A stretch of DNA of 64,000 nucleotides, taken from contig JAFQOT010000002.1 in assembly GCA_017403065.1 (NCBI GenBank), positions 62,001 to 126,000 on the forward strand. Reading direction: 5' to 3'. The notes below the pieces were generated by a model. The model did no database searches and was not told where the DNA came from. It saw only the letters and a list, made by a program, of their open reading frames with translations. This DNA comes from Clostridia bacterium. Lineage in GTDB: Bacteria > Bacillota > Clostridia > Oscillospirales > Acutalibacteraceae. Made by a program: the position numbers and the translations under genes. Shown one piece after another: positions 37,437 to 45,853 of this stretch; position 1 is the first letter of the stretch, and every line of letters begins with the position of its first letter.

Positions 37437-38439
37437 GCTTATTCAAAAGCTTTGTAATTTAGACGCCACCTCAGGAAACGAGGAAAGTGTAAGAAATTTT
37501 ATAATATCTGAAATAAAGGATTTCTGCGATTACAAAATAGATAATTTAGGAAACATACTCGCCTTTAAAGAGGGTAAAAAACGGCCCTTAAAAAAGGTTA
37601 TGATAGACGCCCATATGGACGAGGTAGGTTTAATTATCACCAATATAACCTTTGACGGATTTTTAAAATTTAAGACTGTAGGCGGTATAGAAACCTCTGC
37701 TTTAATGTTCAGAAAGGTTTTAATAGGGGGTAAAATCTTAGGCGTAATAAGCGGTAAGCCTATACATTTAGTAGGAAACGGCGACCGTAAAAAGCTGCCC
37801 GACAGCGACAGTCTTTATATCGATATAGGGGCAATCTCCCGTGACGAGGCTTCCAAAATAATAAATATCGGTGACAGAGGAGTTATTTGCGGTGAATATA
37901 AAGAGCAGGGCGACTGCATAATTTCAAAGGCGTTAGACGATAGAATAGGCTGCGCTTTGTTAATAGCTCTTATAAAATCCCCTTGTGAATACGATTTTTA
38001 CGCCTCCTTTTCTGTACAGGAGGAGGTAGGTCTCAGAGGCGCAAGGGTTGCCGCATTCAGCATAAACCCACAAAGTGCAATAGTTCTTGAGGGTACTACC
38101 GCCGCTGATATTTCAGGTGTTTCAGAAGAAAATACCGTTTGCAAATTAGGTTTTGGTCCTGCCGTTTCATTTATGGATAAATCCACAGTTTATGACCCTG
38201 CCTATTTTAAGGCGGCTTTAAATAGCGGTATATTATGTCAACCAAAATCCCTTGTGTCAGGGGGCAACAATTCGGGCGCCATTCACTTAAGCCGCGAGGG
38301 TATTAGAACTATCGCCCTCTCGCTCCCTTGCAGATATATTCATACCGCATCCTCGGTTGCCCACAAGACCGATATACAAAATATGTATAAATTAGCCCAA
38401 TATATGCTAAAGGGCATTGCATCGGGTGAGATTCAATGA
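37429..38439 (+). CDS. M42 family metallo-aminopeptidase, second copy
   Basis: A 336-residue paralogue of the gene before it, with canonical motifs AHMDEVG near 60, LDDRIGCALL near 167, QEEVGLRGA near 200, and a histidine in RYIHTASS near the end. The region after the EE pair has LEGTTAAD where the first copy has VDVGFGDG. The tandem arrangement suggests a hetero-oligomer or two specificities, which is inference. It overlaps the next gene as ATGA. Confidence 0.9.
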   Translation: MTELIQKLCNLDATSGNEESVRNFIISEIKDFCDYKIDNLGNILAFKEGKKRPLKKVMIDAHMDEVGLIITNITFDGFLKFKTVGGIETSALMFRKVLIGGKILGVISGKPIHLVGNGDRKKLPDSDSLYIDIGAISRDEASKIINIGDRGVICGEYKEQGDCIISKALDDRIGCALLIALIKSPCEYDFYASFSVQEEVGLRGARVAAFSINPQSAIVLEGTTAADISGVSEENTVCKLGFGPAVSFMDKSTVYDPAYFKAALNSGILCQPKSLVSGGNNSGAIHLSREGIRTIALSLPCRYIHTASSVAHKTDIQNMYKLAQYMLKGIASGEIQ

Positions 38440-39128
38440 TTTCTCTTTGCGAAAGCCTACCTGAAATTTCTCCTGAATCTGCCGAATGGGTAAAAATCAG
38501 TTGCCTTTATAAAGCTTATAAAAACGACCCCAAGGTTTTATTCTGGAGACAGGACAGGGACAAGGCTTTTATTTCAATGACCGACGGGAATATGATAATA
38601 TATAACAATAATGCCGATTTTAAAGAGCTTAAGGAATTTGTAAGGCTTCTTTCTCCTGTCTGTATTTACAGCGACTATGATACCCTTTGCAAAATAGGCA
38701 AAAAGCCTGAGGAGAGAATAAATATTCTATACCGAAAGGCTGATATTAAGGGTACTACGCCTTGCCACACCCTTTCAAGTAAGGAAATTTATCAGCTTTT
38801 AGATGTGGACGGGCTTTCTTTACCTGAGTATCCTTATTTTGCTGTGGATTACTGCCACAGACTTAATATGGGTCTTGCCGATTATTTCGCTATATCCGAA
38901 AAATGCGCCGCTGTTTCCTTTAACTGTGAAGACAAGGCAATAATGAACGGTATTGCAAGCCACGAAAAAGGCTATGGCACTATAGCTCTTTTGGGCATTT
39001 TAGAAAAAAATTACGGCAGAGATTTTTTTGTTTGCTGTCGCGATAAAGTAAAAGAATTTTATAAAAAGAACGGATTTAAACCGCTTTATTTTGGCGGTTA
39101 TTGGGTGAAAAACAATGAGTATAACTAA
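38436..39128 (+). CDS. Acetyltransferase-like protein (GNAT C-terminal half), function unknown
   Basis: A 230-residue protein. Residues 1-125 show no recognised domain. Residues 130-225 look like the second half of a GNAT fold, ending with KEFYKKNGFKPLYFGGYW, the usual last strand-helix-strand of the family, and a middle strand ISEKCAAVSFNCEDKA. The acetyl-CoA P-loop (Q/RxxGxG/A) is replaced by HEKGYGTIAL, which may be a version of it. It is coupled to the M42 gene upstream by ATGA and overlaps the next gene by 14 bases. Substrate is not known. Confidence 0.6.
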   Translation: MISLCESLPEISPESAEWVKISCLYKAYKNDPKVLFWRQDRDKAFISMTDGNMIIYNNNADFKELKEFVRLLSPVCIYSDYDTLCKIGKKPEERINILYRKADIKGTTPCHTLSSKEIYQLLDVDGLSLPEYPYFAVDYCHRLNMGLADYFAISEKCAAVSFNCEDKAIMNGIASHEKGYGTIALLGILEKNYGRDFFVCCRDKVKEFYKKNGFKPLYFGGYWVKNNEYN

Positions 39129-40392
39129 TTTTTTTAATGTTAATGAAAAATTATTGGAATTTGATAAGCTTGCTTTAGAAAAAACCAAGGAAAAATTTGC
39201 TGAAATTGATGATATTACCGAATATAATCAGCTAAAGGTTTTATCTGCATTTATTAAAAACGGTGTGAGCGAGGCTTCTTTTGCAGGCTCTACCGGATAT
39301 GGCTATGACGATAAGGGCAGGGAAATTTTAGAAAAGGTTATGGCAGACTGTATGGGCGCGCAGGACGCTTTGATGCGTCATACTTTTGCGTCAGGTACCC
39401 ACACCCTTTCTGTCGCGCTTTTTGGTGTTTTAAGACCGGGTGATAAGGTTATCTGCCTTACAGGAAGACCCTACGATACCATTACAGGCGTTTTTGGTAT
39501 CGATGAGGTTACCGACGGCTCATTAGCAGATTTTAACGTAAAATACGGTCAAGTGGATTTAGATAAGCACGGCCGACCCGATATTGAAGAAATAAAAAGG
39601 GTTTTAGCTAAAGAACAGCCAAAAATGGCATATATTCAGCGCTCACGCGGTTACAGTACACGTCCCAGCCTTACTATTAAAGATATTGAAGTTATTATCA
39701 AGGCGGTACGCGAGGTTAGCAGTGAAAGCATTATTATGGTAGATAACTGCTACGGTGAATTTGTAGAAAAGTTAGAGCCTTGTGATATAGGCGCCGATTT
39801 GTGCGCAGGCTCTCTTATAAAAAATGCAGGAGGCGGAATTGCCTCTACAGGCGGTTATATTGCGGGTCGACGTGATTTAATAGAAAAATGCTCTTACCGT
39901 ATGACCTGCGCAGGCGTAGGCAAAGAGGTTGGCGCAACCTTAGGTCACAGTCGCGAGCTGTATATGGGACTGTTTTCTGCACCACACGTTGTAGGTGAGG
40001 CTGTCAAAACCGCAATTTACACCTCGGCTTTATTCGAGCTTTTAGGCTTTGAGGTTTCCCCCACAAGCAACGAAAAACGGGGAGATATTGTTCAATGCAT
40101 AACCCTTAATTCCGCTGAGGGACTTGTAGCCTTTTGTCAGGGTATGCAGTCAGGCGCGCCTGTAGATTCCTTTGTTGTGCCTGAGCCTTGGGAAATGCCG
40201 GGATATACAGACCCTGTAATTATGGCTGCAGGCGCCTTTACCCTTGGCGCTTCTATCGAGCTTTCGGCAGACGGACCTTTAAGAGAACCATACGCTGCCT
40301 GGATGCAAGGGGGACTGAATTTCCACAGTGCAAAGGCAGGAGTTTTGTTAGCGGCTCAAAAAATGCTTGAAAAAGGAGCTATAAATATATGA
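39115..40392 (+). CDS. Methionine gamma-lyase family PLP protein (YnbB/aluminium-resistance type)
   Basis: A 425-residue PLP-dependent, Cys/Met-metabolism-like enzyme. The PLP lysine is probably K236 in GSLIKNAGGG, with D210 (IMVDNCYGEF) contacting the ring nitrogen. The RHTFASGTHTL segment near 90 and the QRSRGYSTRP segment near 178 are characteristic of this subgroup, which Bacillus names YnbB and older databases call aluminium resistance protein. Actual methionine gamma-lyase activity has not been established for it. It overlaps both neighbours, so it belongs to the murD-led operon. Confidence 0.85.
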   Translation: MSITNFFNVNEKLLEFDKLALEKTKEKFAEIDDITEYNQLKVLSAFIKNGVSEASFAGSTGYGYDDKGREILEKVMADCMGAQDALMRHTFASGTHTLSVALFGVLRPGDKVICLTGRPYDTITGVFGIDEVTDGSLADFNVKYGQVDLDKHGRPDIEEIKRVLAKEQPKMAYIQRSRGYSTRPSLTIKDIEVIIKAVREVSSESIIMVDNCYGEFVEKLEPCDIGADLCAGSLIKNAGGGIASTGGYIAGRRDLIEKCSYRMTCAGVGKEVGATLGHSRELYMGLFSAPHVVGEAVKTAIYTSALFELLGFEVSPTSNEKRGDIVQCITLNSAEGLVAFCQGMQSGAPVDSFVVPEPWEMPGYTDPVIMAAGAFTLGASIELSADGPLREPYAAWMQGGLNFHSAKAGVLLAAQKMLEKGAINI

Positions 40393-41057
40393 CACAGCTT
40401 TTCGAAGGGGAAGTTTATGACATTTTACCTCTTTCAAACGGAATAATTTTCTCCTACTGTAAAGAAACAAACGACACCAGCGTTCTTGTTTCCTACCGTA
40501 TGCTTTCCTTTGATAACGGTAATTTTTCAAATGTAGAAAACGATGTTTATCTCATTACAAAATTCGGCAACAACTACCGAGCCGTAGCCGAGCTTTGCGA
40601 AAATTATATTAAGGTAAAATCTATTGTTATGCCAAGCGGAAAGGTGTTTTTGCTACAGCCTGACGGTACTGCCCAGCTTTTAGATAATGACGCTACACCC
40701 GTATGGACAGGAAGCCTAATCTATAAAAACGCCATACCCTCAGATATTGCTCTTAACGGTGATTGCCTTTGGGTTGCTTATCCTGATTTAAATATAATCT
40801 TGAGCTACAATCTTTCTACTATGAAAGCTGAAATCAGAATCGGGGGTAAAAACTCTCCCTTTGCAAGACCACGCAACATTTCGATTAAGGACGATGTTTT
40901 AACCGTTTGCAGTCTTGACTCTAAAAGCCTTTTAGAAATAAACCTCAAAACCTATAAAATTTTAAAAAGTGAAGAATTTGACGAGCCTATTTATCAATAT
41001 TTAAAGGTAGATAACAACCGTTTTGCACTTCTACATTCAGGCTTGTATCTGCTTTAA
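40389..41057 (+). CDS. Hypothetical protein with propeller-like repeats
   Basis: A 222-residue protein with no signal peptide and no recognised catalytic motif. Its sequence has a rhythm of short beta strands ending in D/N-G or N-x-D turns, such as MPSGKVFLLQPDG, LNGDCLWVAYPDL and IKDDVLTVCSLDS. This is typical of YVTN/NHL-type beta-propeller blades, and about five could fit. It is coupled by ATGA to the methionine gamma-lyase family gene, so a partnership is likely. Its function cannot be stated. Confidence 0.6.
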   Translation: MTQLFEGEVYDILPLSNGIIFSYCKETNDTSVLVSYRMLSFDNGNFSNVENDVYLITKFGNNYRAVAELCENYIKVKSIVMPSGKVFLLQPDGTAQLLDNDATPVWTGSLIYKNAIPSDIALNGDCLWVAYPDLNIILSYNLSTMKAEIRIGGKNSPFARPRNISIKDDVLTVCSLDSKSLLEINLKTYKILKSEEFDEPIYQYLKVDNNRFALLHSGLYLL

Positions 41058-41088
41058 TTTATATTACTTAGATTGGAGATTTTAAAAA

Positions 41089-41928
41089 ATGACAGAAGAA
41101 AAAAAGCAAGGCTGCTCAGGTAACTGCGCGAGCTGTTCTGAAAATTGCTCAAGCCGTGACCCAAAAAGTCTTATTGAGCCTACAGGTGAATATAATAATA
41201 TAAAACACGTTATCGGTGTTGTAAGCGGCAAGGGCGGAGTAGGTAAATCAATGGTTACCTCTATGCTTGCAGTTGCTATGCAGAGAAAGGGCTATAAGGT
41301 AGGTATTTTAGATGCCGATATTACAGGCCCTTCAATACCAAAAACCTTTGGGATAAACTCTCGCGCTATGCAAAATGAAATAGGTATTTTACCCGCAGTT
41401 ACCAAAACAGGTATTAAGCTAATGTCGGTAAACCTTTTACTTCCTGATAAGGAATCCCCTGTTTTATGGCGCGGTCCTGTTATTGCAGGGGCTGTTAAAC
41501 AGTTCTGGCACGATGTTGTGTGGGGCGATTTAGATTATCTGTTTATCGATTGTCCTCCAGGAACGGGTGACGTTCCCCTAACAGTTTTCCAAAGCATTCC
41601 CCTTGATTGTGCAGTAATTGTCACATCTCCTCAGGACCTTGTTTCTATGATAGTTAAAAAAGCTTACAATATGGCAAATATGATGGACATTAAGGTTTTA
41701 GGTATTGTAGAAAATATGAGCTATGTAGTATGTCCCGACTGCAAAAAGCAATTCAATATTTTCGGCTCAGGCAGTGAAACCATCGCCCAAGAGCTTAATC
41801 TCGATTTGCTTGGAAAGGTACCTATTGACGTTTCATTGGCTCAAATGGTAGATAACGGTGAGTTTGAGCGCTTTGAGGGTGATTACCTTGAGAAAGCTGC
41901 TGAAAAAATCGCCGAATTAAGTAAATAA
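41089..41928 (+). CDS. Mrp/ApbC-type Fe-S carrier ATPase
   Basis: A P-loop NTPase of the Mrp/NBP35 family that carries Fe-S clusters to target proteins. It has 279 residues. A cysteine-rich N-terminus (C9, C13, C16, C20) recalls NBP35. The deviant Walker A is SGKGGVGKS (46-54). A CPDC motif near 222 forms the bridging cluster site. It starts 31 bases after the propeller-like gene with a GGAG site, probably in the same transcript, and ends in a strong terminator. Confidence 0.92.
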   Translation: MTEEKKQGCSGNCASCSENCSSRDPKSLIEPTGEYNNIKHVIGVVSGKGGVGKSMVTSMLAVAMQRKGYKVGILDADITGPSIPKTFGINSRAMQNEIGILPAVTKTGIKLMSVNLLLPDKESPVLWRGPVIAGAVKQFWHDVVWGDLDYLFIDCPPGTGDVPLTVFQSIPLDCAVIVTSPQDLVSMIVKKAYNMANMMDIKVLGIVENMSYVVCPDCKKQFNIFGSGSETIAQELNLDLLGKVPIDVSLAQMVDNGEFERFEGDYLEKAAEKIAELSK

Positions 41929-41950
41929 GCTAAAAATTATTTTTAAAATA

Positions 41951-41984
41951 GCGAGGCTTCTCTAAGGGAAGCCTCGCCGTTTTA
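41951..41984 (+). terminator. Terminator of the murD-mrp operon
   Basis: GCGAGGCTTC and GAAGCCTCGC pair perfectly around TCTAAGG, followed by CGTTTTATT. The hairpin closely resembles the one after dpaB (45851-45885, minus strand). Confidence 0.88.
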
Positions 41985-42074
41985 TTCATTTTTTGTCAAA
42001 TTTTAAATAATAGATAGCTTTTTAGGAGATAATATGTTATTATAAAAGAAAGTTTTTTGAAAGGATATATACTT

Positions 42075-42644
42075 ATGAGTAAGAAAACTATTAAAATTTT
42101 CGCAATAATCGCTGTTATCGGCATTATTCTTGGCATTTTAGTTGGCTCTTATAACGGACTTGTAGAAACACGGGAAAGTGTTGAATCTGCAAATGCAAAC
42201 ATTTCAACCCAGCTTCAAAGAAGAGCAGACCTTATACCCAACTTTGTAAACACCGTAAAGGGATATTCTGATTACGAACAGGAAACATTTACCGCTGTTA
42301 CCAATGCGCGCGCCGCCGTTCAGGGTGCAGACAATGCCACCCAACAGGCTGCTGCATCTGCTCAGCTTGACAGCGCCATTGATATTTGGGTTAACGCTGT
42401 TACAGAAGCATATCCCGAGCTTAAAGCCAACGAACAGTATATTGCTTTACAGGATGAGCTTGCAGGAACAGAAAACCGTTTGGCAGTTGCCAGAAAGGAT
42501 TATAATGACGCCGCAAAGAATTATAATGTTAAAATAAAGAAATTCCCCCGCAGCATCATAGCATCTTTATTCGGCTTTGAACCCTTTGACTATTTTGAAA
42601 ATGCAGCCGGAACAGAAAACGTACCACAGGTAAGCTTTGATTAA
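42075..42644 (+). CDS. LemA family protein
   Basis: A 189-residue membrane-anchored protein with one N-terminal helix (about residues 5-25) followed by a four-helix-bundle region. The family signatures NANISTQLQRRADLIPN near 40 and the ARKDYNDAAKNYN segment near 145 are clear. The ATG at 42075 has an AAAGGA site nine bases upstream. LemA proteins are widespread but of unclear role, possibly in envelope stress. It is followed at once by a TPM-domain lipoprotein gene, an arrangement seen in many Firmicutes. Confidence 0.9.
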   Translation: MSKKTIKIFAIIAVIGIILGILVGSYNGLVETRESVESANANISTQLQRRADLIPNFVNTVKGYSDYEQETFTAVTNARAAVQGADNATQQAAASAQLDSAIDIWVNAVTEAYPELKANEQYIALQDELAGTENRLAVARKDYNDAAKNYNVKIKKFPRSIIASLFGFEPFDYFENAAGTENVPQVSFD

Positions 42645-42645
42645 A

Positions 42646-43419
42646 ATGAAAAGGCTTTTAAGTTTTTTAACGGTTATTGCTCTTTGTCTTTTGGTTTGCG
42701 GCTGTGAAGACAAAAGCAGTTTTCCAACAGCTAATCAGGAATTTTACGTAAATGACTTTGCAAATGTTTTATCTGCAGAGGATGAAAATGAAATTCTTTC
42801 AAAGGCTGTAACCCTTAACAATAAAACTACCGCTCAGGTAGTTGTTGTTACGGTAGATAATTTAGGCGGATACGAAATCGCAGACTACGCCCTTAAAATA
42901 GGCAGAGATTGGGGAGTAGGCAGTAAAGAAAGCAATAACGGAGTTGTTATACTGCTTTCCTTAGACGAGAGAGAAATTTATATTTCGGTAGGCTACGGGC
43001 TTGAGGGAGCTTTGCCTGACAGTAAAACAGGCAGAATTATTGACAGATACGGTCTTTCCTACTTGAAACAAGATGATTTTTCAAAAGGAATTACTGCTAT
43101 TACCACTGCCGTAATAAACGAAATATATATTGAATACGGAATGGAGCCTGACGGTGAATATACGTCTATTGACTCCTTAACCGATACAAAAGCTTCAAGC
43201 CAATTTGGTAAAGTAATTATTTCTTGGATTATTTTAGTTGTAATTATTATATTATTCTCAAAATTCTTCGGAGGACGAGGCGGTCCTTTCATTTGGTTGG
43301 GCGGTCCTGGTTTCAGAGGCGGTTTTGGTGGCGGCTTCAGAGGTGGCTCAGGTGGCTTCAGAGGCGGCTTCGGTGGCGGTGGCTCCTTTGGCGGAGGCGG
43401 CGCAGGCAGAGGATTTTAA
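42646..43419 (+). CDS. TPM-domain (YgcG-like) lipoprotein with Gly-rich tail
   Basis: A 257-residue protein beginning with a lipoprotein signal (ALCLLVCGC, cleavage before Cys near 20). The TPM phosphatase-like domain spans about 28-150 and includes VNDFANVLSAEDENEI and SVGYGLEGALPD. A transmembrane helix lies near 188-207. The C-terminus is about 45 residues of Gly/Phe/Arg-rich repeats of the GGFRGG type. It starts one base after the lemA stop, with no good ribosome binding site, so translation is probably coupled; a TTG at 42637 is an alternative. Confidence 0.88.
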   Translation: MKRLLSFLTVIALCLLVCGCEDKSSFPTANQEFYVNDFANVLSAEDENEILSKAVTLNNKTTAQVVVVTVDNLGGYEIADYALKIGRDWGVGSKESNNGVVILLSLDEREIYISVGYGLEGALPDSKTGRIIDRYGLSYLKQDDFSKGITAITTAVINEIYIEYGMEPDGEYTSIDSLTDTKASSQFGKVIISWIILVVIIILFSKFFGGRGGPFIWLGGPGFRGGFGGGFRGGSGGFRGGFGGGGSFGGGGAGRGF

Positions 43420-43441
43420 TTATATTTCACGGAGATTATAA

Positions 43442-44536
43442 ATGTCACAAAATTTCAACGATAAAGACTATGATGCGTATTTTAAGGCTTTAGAGGAACG
43501 TCTTAACTCACAGCCGCGAAAGGATACTGCGGACAGTGGGATATCCTCTAAAATTCCTAAAAAATCAAAAAGACGTCTTAGAAAAACTCCTTTCGTAGTT
43601 TTAGCGGTTATAATAGGAATAATTTTAACCAGTATTTTTATCGGTTTCAAAAACGAAAAACCCGAAACACAGAAAAATACCAAGGGTGAAACTGCTCCCG
43701 TTTCGGATGAGAGTAAAGAAATACCCAAAATATCTTATACCTTTAATAACAGCACTACGGATATACCCGCAACAAATGATGCACTTGCGGCAATAATTGT
43801 TGATAAAGACTCTAATACTGTTATAGCTTCAAGAAATGCCGACCAAAAGGTATACCCTGCTTCCACCACAAAGGTGATGACTCTGCTGACTGCGGCAGAG
43901 CTTATAGACGATTTTGACGAAACCTTTACAATGACCTATAAAATCACCGATCCCCTGTTTAAAGCAGGCGCGTCTGTAGCAGGTTTTTTAAGCAATGAAG
44001 AAATTTGTATGACCGACCTTTTGTATGGCATAATATTGCCCTCAGGTGCAGATGCGGCGGTGGGAATTGCCACAAAGCTTGCAGGAAGTGAAGAAGAATT
44101 TGTAAAGCTTATGAACAAAAAGGCTGTTGAATTAGGGCTCAAAAACACCCATTTTGATAATGTTACAGGCCTACACAGCGAAAACAATTATACAACCGCT
44201 TACGATATGGCAGTCATACTTGATAACGCTTTACGGGACGAGCTTTGCAAAAGAATACTTTCTACTCCGCGTTACACAACGGCGGTTACACCTCAGCATC
44301 CTGAGGGTATTAACCTTGAAAGTACACTTTTTTCACATATGACAGGGACAGAGCCTGAAATTGCCACGATTTTAGGCGGCAAAACAGGTTATGTTTACGA
44401 GGCGGGCTACTGTCTTGCCTCTTACGGTAAAAACAATTCCACAGGCAAAGAATATATTGTAGTTACTATGAAAAACTCTGCAAGAATCCCCGCCTTTAAG
44501 GGTCAAATAGAATTGTATAAAGAATTTGCAAAATAA
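43442..44536 (+). CDS. D-alanyl-D-alanine carboxypeptidase (S11 family)
   Basis: A penicillin-binding protein that trims the terminal D-Ala of peptidoglycan stems. It has 364 residues. A basic cytosolic tail and one membrane helix (about 50-69) anchor it, instead of the usual cleaved signal. The catalytic S141-x2-K144 motif is in YPASTTKVM and KTG is at 314-316. The middle motif reads S201-G-A203 instead of the common SGN. No C-terminal PBP5-type domain or amphipathic anchor is present, consistent with the N-terminal anchor. It is likely a single gene or the last in the lemA unit. Confidence 0.92.
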   Translation: MSQNFNDKDYDAYFKALEERLNSQPRKDTADSGISSKIPKKSKRRLRKTPFVVLAVIIGIILTSIFIGFKNEKPETQKNTKGETAPVSDESKEIPKISYTFNNSTTDIPATNDALAAIIVDKDSNTVIASRNADQKVYPASTTKVMTLLTAAELIDDFDETFTMTYKITDPLFKAGASVAGFLSNEEICMTDLLYGIILPSGADAAVGIATKLAGSEEEFVKLMNKKAVELGLKNTHFDNVTGLHSENNYTTAYDMAVILDNALRDELCKRILSTPRYTTAVTPQHPEGINLESTLFSHMTGTEPEIATILGGKTGYVYEAGYCLASYGKNNSTGKEYIVVTMKNSARIPAFKGQIELYKEFAK

Positions 44537-44575
44537 AAAATCGAAGATAAAGGCTACTTCTCATAAGGATGTTTA

Positions 44576-44612
44576 AAAGCCGACAAATTCAGTTGAATCT
44601 GTCGGCTTTTTT
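44576..44612. terminator. Bidirectional terminator between the carboxypeptidase and methyltransferase genes
   Basis: GCCGACA and TGTCGGC pair, with inner ATTCA/TGAAT pairing. Six T residues follow on the plus strand and AAAA lies on the other side. Confidence 0.88.
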
Positions 44613-45206
44613 CTATGCTTTTAAACTCACAAAAATGTATGCAAATTCTGTTTCTATACAATCTAATAATGTTAGACCGGATTTCGTCAAATATTTCTTT
44701 GTATTATTAGGGTTGTCGGGGTATATCTTGATTTTTCTGTCCCTGTAGTCTATATATTTGTTTTGATTTTTATCAATGGATAAAACAAAATACCCCTTTG
44801 TGTTTAACAAAGAATATATTTTATGGATACATTCTTGCTTCTTCTGTATGTGCATAAAAGTTAATGAGGAATATATAACATCAAAAGTGGTATTAAAATC
44901 ACAAGTTATAAAATCAGCGCATATTAACTTAACATTTTGATATTGCGATAAGTTGTGCGCAGCTCTTTCTATTGTTTTTGGAGATATATCAATACCAAAA
45001 AATTTCTTACATAACGGCACAGTTTTTAATGCAAGTCTACCTGTACCAATACCGATTTCCAAGACCGTTTTATATTTATCAAGTTTCATTGCATCAATAA
45101 ACACCTGACCGTCCCACTTGTTCATATATTCTTTCAAGGGTTCAGCGTCATATACAGGGTCATTATTTTCATCAATCAGTTTATCATAATGCTCAATTAC
45201 GTTCAT
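44613..45206 (-). CDS. Class I SAM-dependent methyltransferase, substrate unknown
   Basis: A 197-residue Rossmann methyltransferase. Motif I is LEIGIGTGRLALK near 48, followed by FGIDISPKTIERA (motif II acidic residue) and DVIYSSLTFMHI (motif IV). The start at 45206 (MNVIEHYDKL) has AAAGGAG ten bases upstream. It is noticeably AT-rich compared with neighbours and sits beside a possible mobile element, so it may be an acquired gene. The substrate could be a small molecule. It lies downstream of the four-helix-bundle gene with a 77-base gap. Confidence 0.8.
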   Translation of the reverse strand: MNVIEHYDKLIDENNDPVYDAEPLKEYMNKWDGQVFIDAMKLDKYKTVLEIGIGTGRLALKTVPLCKKFFGIDISPKTIERAAHNLSQYQNVKLICADFITCDFNTTFDVIYSSLTFMHIQKKQECIHKIYSLLNTKGYFVLSIDKNQNKYIDYRDRKIKIYPDNPNNTKKYLTKSGLTLLDCIETEFAYIFVSLKA

Positions 45207-45283
45207 AAAAATTTCTCTCCTTTCGGATAGAACCAGCATCGCATTTGTATGTAAAAATGCTACCAAGGGCTAAGCCCAAACCC
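45207..45283 (-). repeat. Short palindromes after the four-helix-bundle gene
   Basis: On the minus strand, immediately after the stop codon, GGGCTTAGCCC and the wider AAGGG/CCCTT pair can fold. They are followed by GCATTTTTACATACAAATGC, another imperfect palindrome. They may mark the downstream end of the palindrome-bearing element. Confidence 0.4.
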
Positions 45284-45634
45284 TTATTTTGATTTAATCG
45301 TTTTAAGGGATGAAATTAACATTCTGCGGATTGCACCACAATCGTTTTGTAATGTTTTATAATCTTCCTCGTTCATACAAGTTGTTTCAAATAAAAGTTC
45401 GAGCCAATATTCAGTCTCATAACACTCTTTTTGAGCAATCTCGAGTTTAGAAATAAAATCCTTTGTTCCTTGTGCGTATTGTGCTTCGTGTAAATTAGCA
45501 CCTATTGAAGTGGCAGAACGAAGTAATTGATTTACCAAAACTGATTCTTTATGATTTGATTTCATATCACGACAGAGAAAAACAACAGTTTTTGCAAATT
45601 CTTTTGCTTTATCTCTTAAAACGCTGTCAGCCAA
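45284..45634 (-). CDS. Four-helix-bundle protein (S23/IVS-encoded family), TTG start
   Basis: A 116-residue all-helical protein of the family first seen in intervening sequences of 23S rRNA genes. Typical segments are LVNQLLRSATSIGANLHEAQ near 30-50 and FISKLEIAQKECYETEYWL near 58-78. Its function is unknown. The longest frame begins at an ATG (45682) that lies inside the promoter -35 box, so it cannot be the start. The TTG at 45632-45634 has AGAGGTGAT just upstream and is chosen. The gene abuts an unusual palindrome array on its promoter side. Confidence 0.85.
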   Translation of the reverse strand: MADSVLRDKAKEFAKTVVFLCRDMKSNHKESVLVNQLLRSATSIGANLHEAQYAQGTKDFISKLEIAQKECYETEYWLELLFETTCMNEEDYKTLQNDCGAIRRMLISSLKTIKSK

Positions 45635-45653
45635 TGTTATCACCTCTAAAACT

Positions 45654-45682
45654 ATTATACATAAGAAATGACAGTCTTTCAA
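45654..45682 (-). promoter_or_regulatory. Near-consensus promoter of the four-helix-bundle gene
   Basis: On the minus strand TTGAAA (45677-45682) and a perfect TATAAT (45654-45659) are separated by 17 bases. The transcript would start about 14-16 bases before the TTG codon, leaving just room for the ribosome binding site. Confidence 0.8.
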
Positions 45683-45853
45683 GTGATATTCCTCCTAAAG
45701 TCGGAGTGATATTATTGCCATAAGGCAATAGTGATATTGAAACCTTGCGGTTTCAGTGTTATTTTATTCGCCACCAAAACTCGCGAAGCGAATACCACTC
45801 GGCGCAAGCCCGAATATCACTGCGAAGCAATAGAACTCGCCGCAAGGCGAATA
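45683..45853. repeat. Array of small palindromes separated by GTGATATT-type units
   Basis: On the plus strand GTGATATT occurs at 45683-45690, 45706-45713 and 45731-45738, with a variant GTGTTATT at 45756-45763. The right half carries the complement AATATCAC (45813-45820) and degenerate forms. Between units are small hairpins: 45713-45730 (TATTGCC/GGCAATA), 45738-45755 (TGAAACC/GGTTTCA with TTGC loop), 45801-45810 (GGC/GCC, GCAA loop), 45821-45829 and 45837-45850 (TCGCC/GGCGA, GCAA loop). TATTCGC (45765-45771) and GCGAATA (45788-45794) form the centre. The array therefore folds as one long branched stem. Confidence 0.75.

Noticed and set aside
40188-40530. Small frames on both strands near the end of the methionine gamma-lyase family gene
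   Set aside because: They are shadows of overlapping real genes, without ribosome binding sites or family similarity.
43224-43493. Arg/Trp-rich 89-residue frame inside the TPM gene
   Set aside because: It is an out-of-frame reading of the Gly-rich repeat region of the real gene.
45635-45682. ATG start for the four-helix-bundle protein at 45682
   Set aside because: It lies within the promoter's -35 box, so it would not be in the message.
45683-45853. Possible CRISPR array from the repeated GTGATATT units
   Set aside because: The repeated unit is only 8 bases, it inverts halfway, the intervals are themselves palindromes of unequal length, and no cas gene is present.
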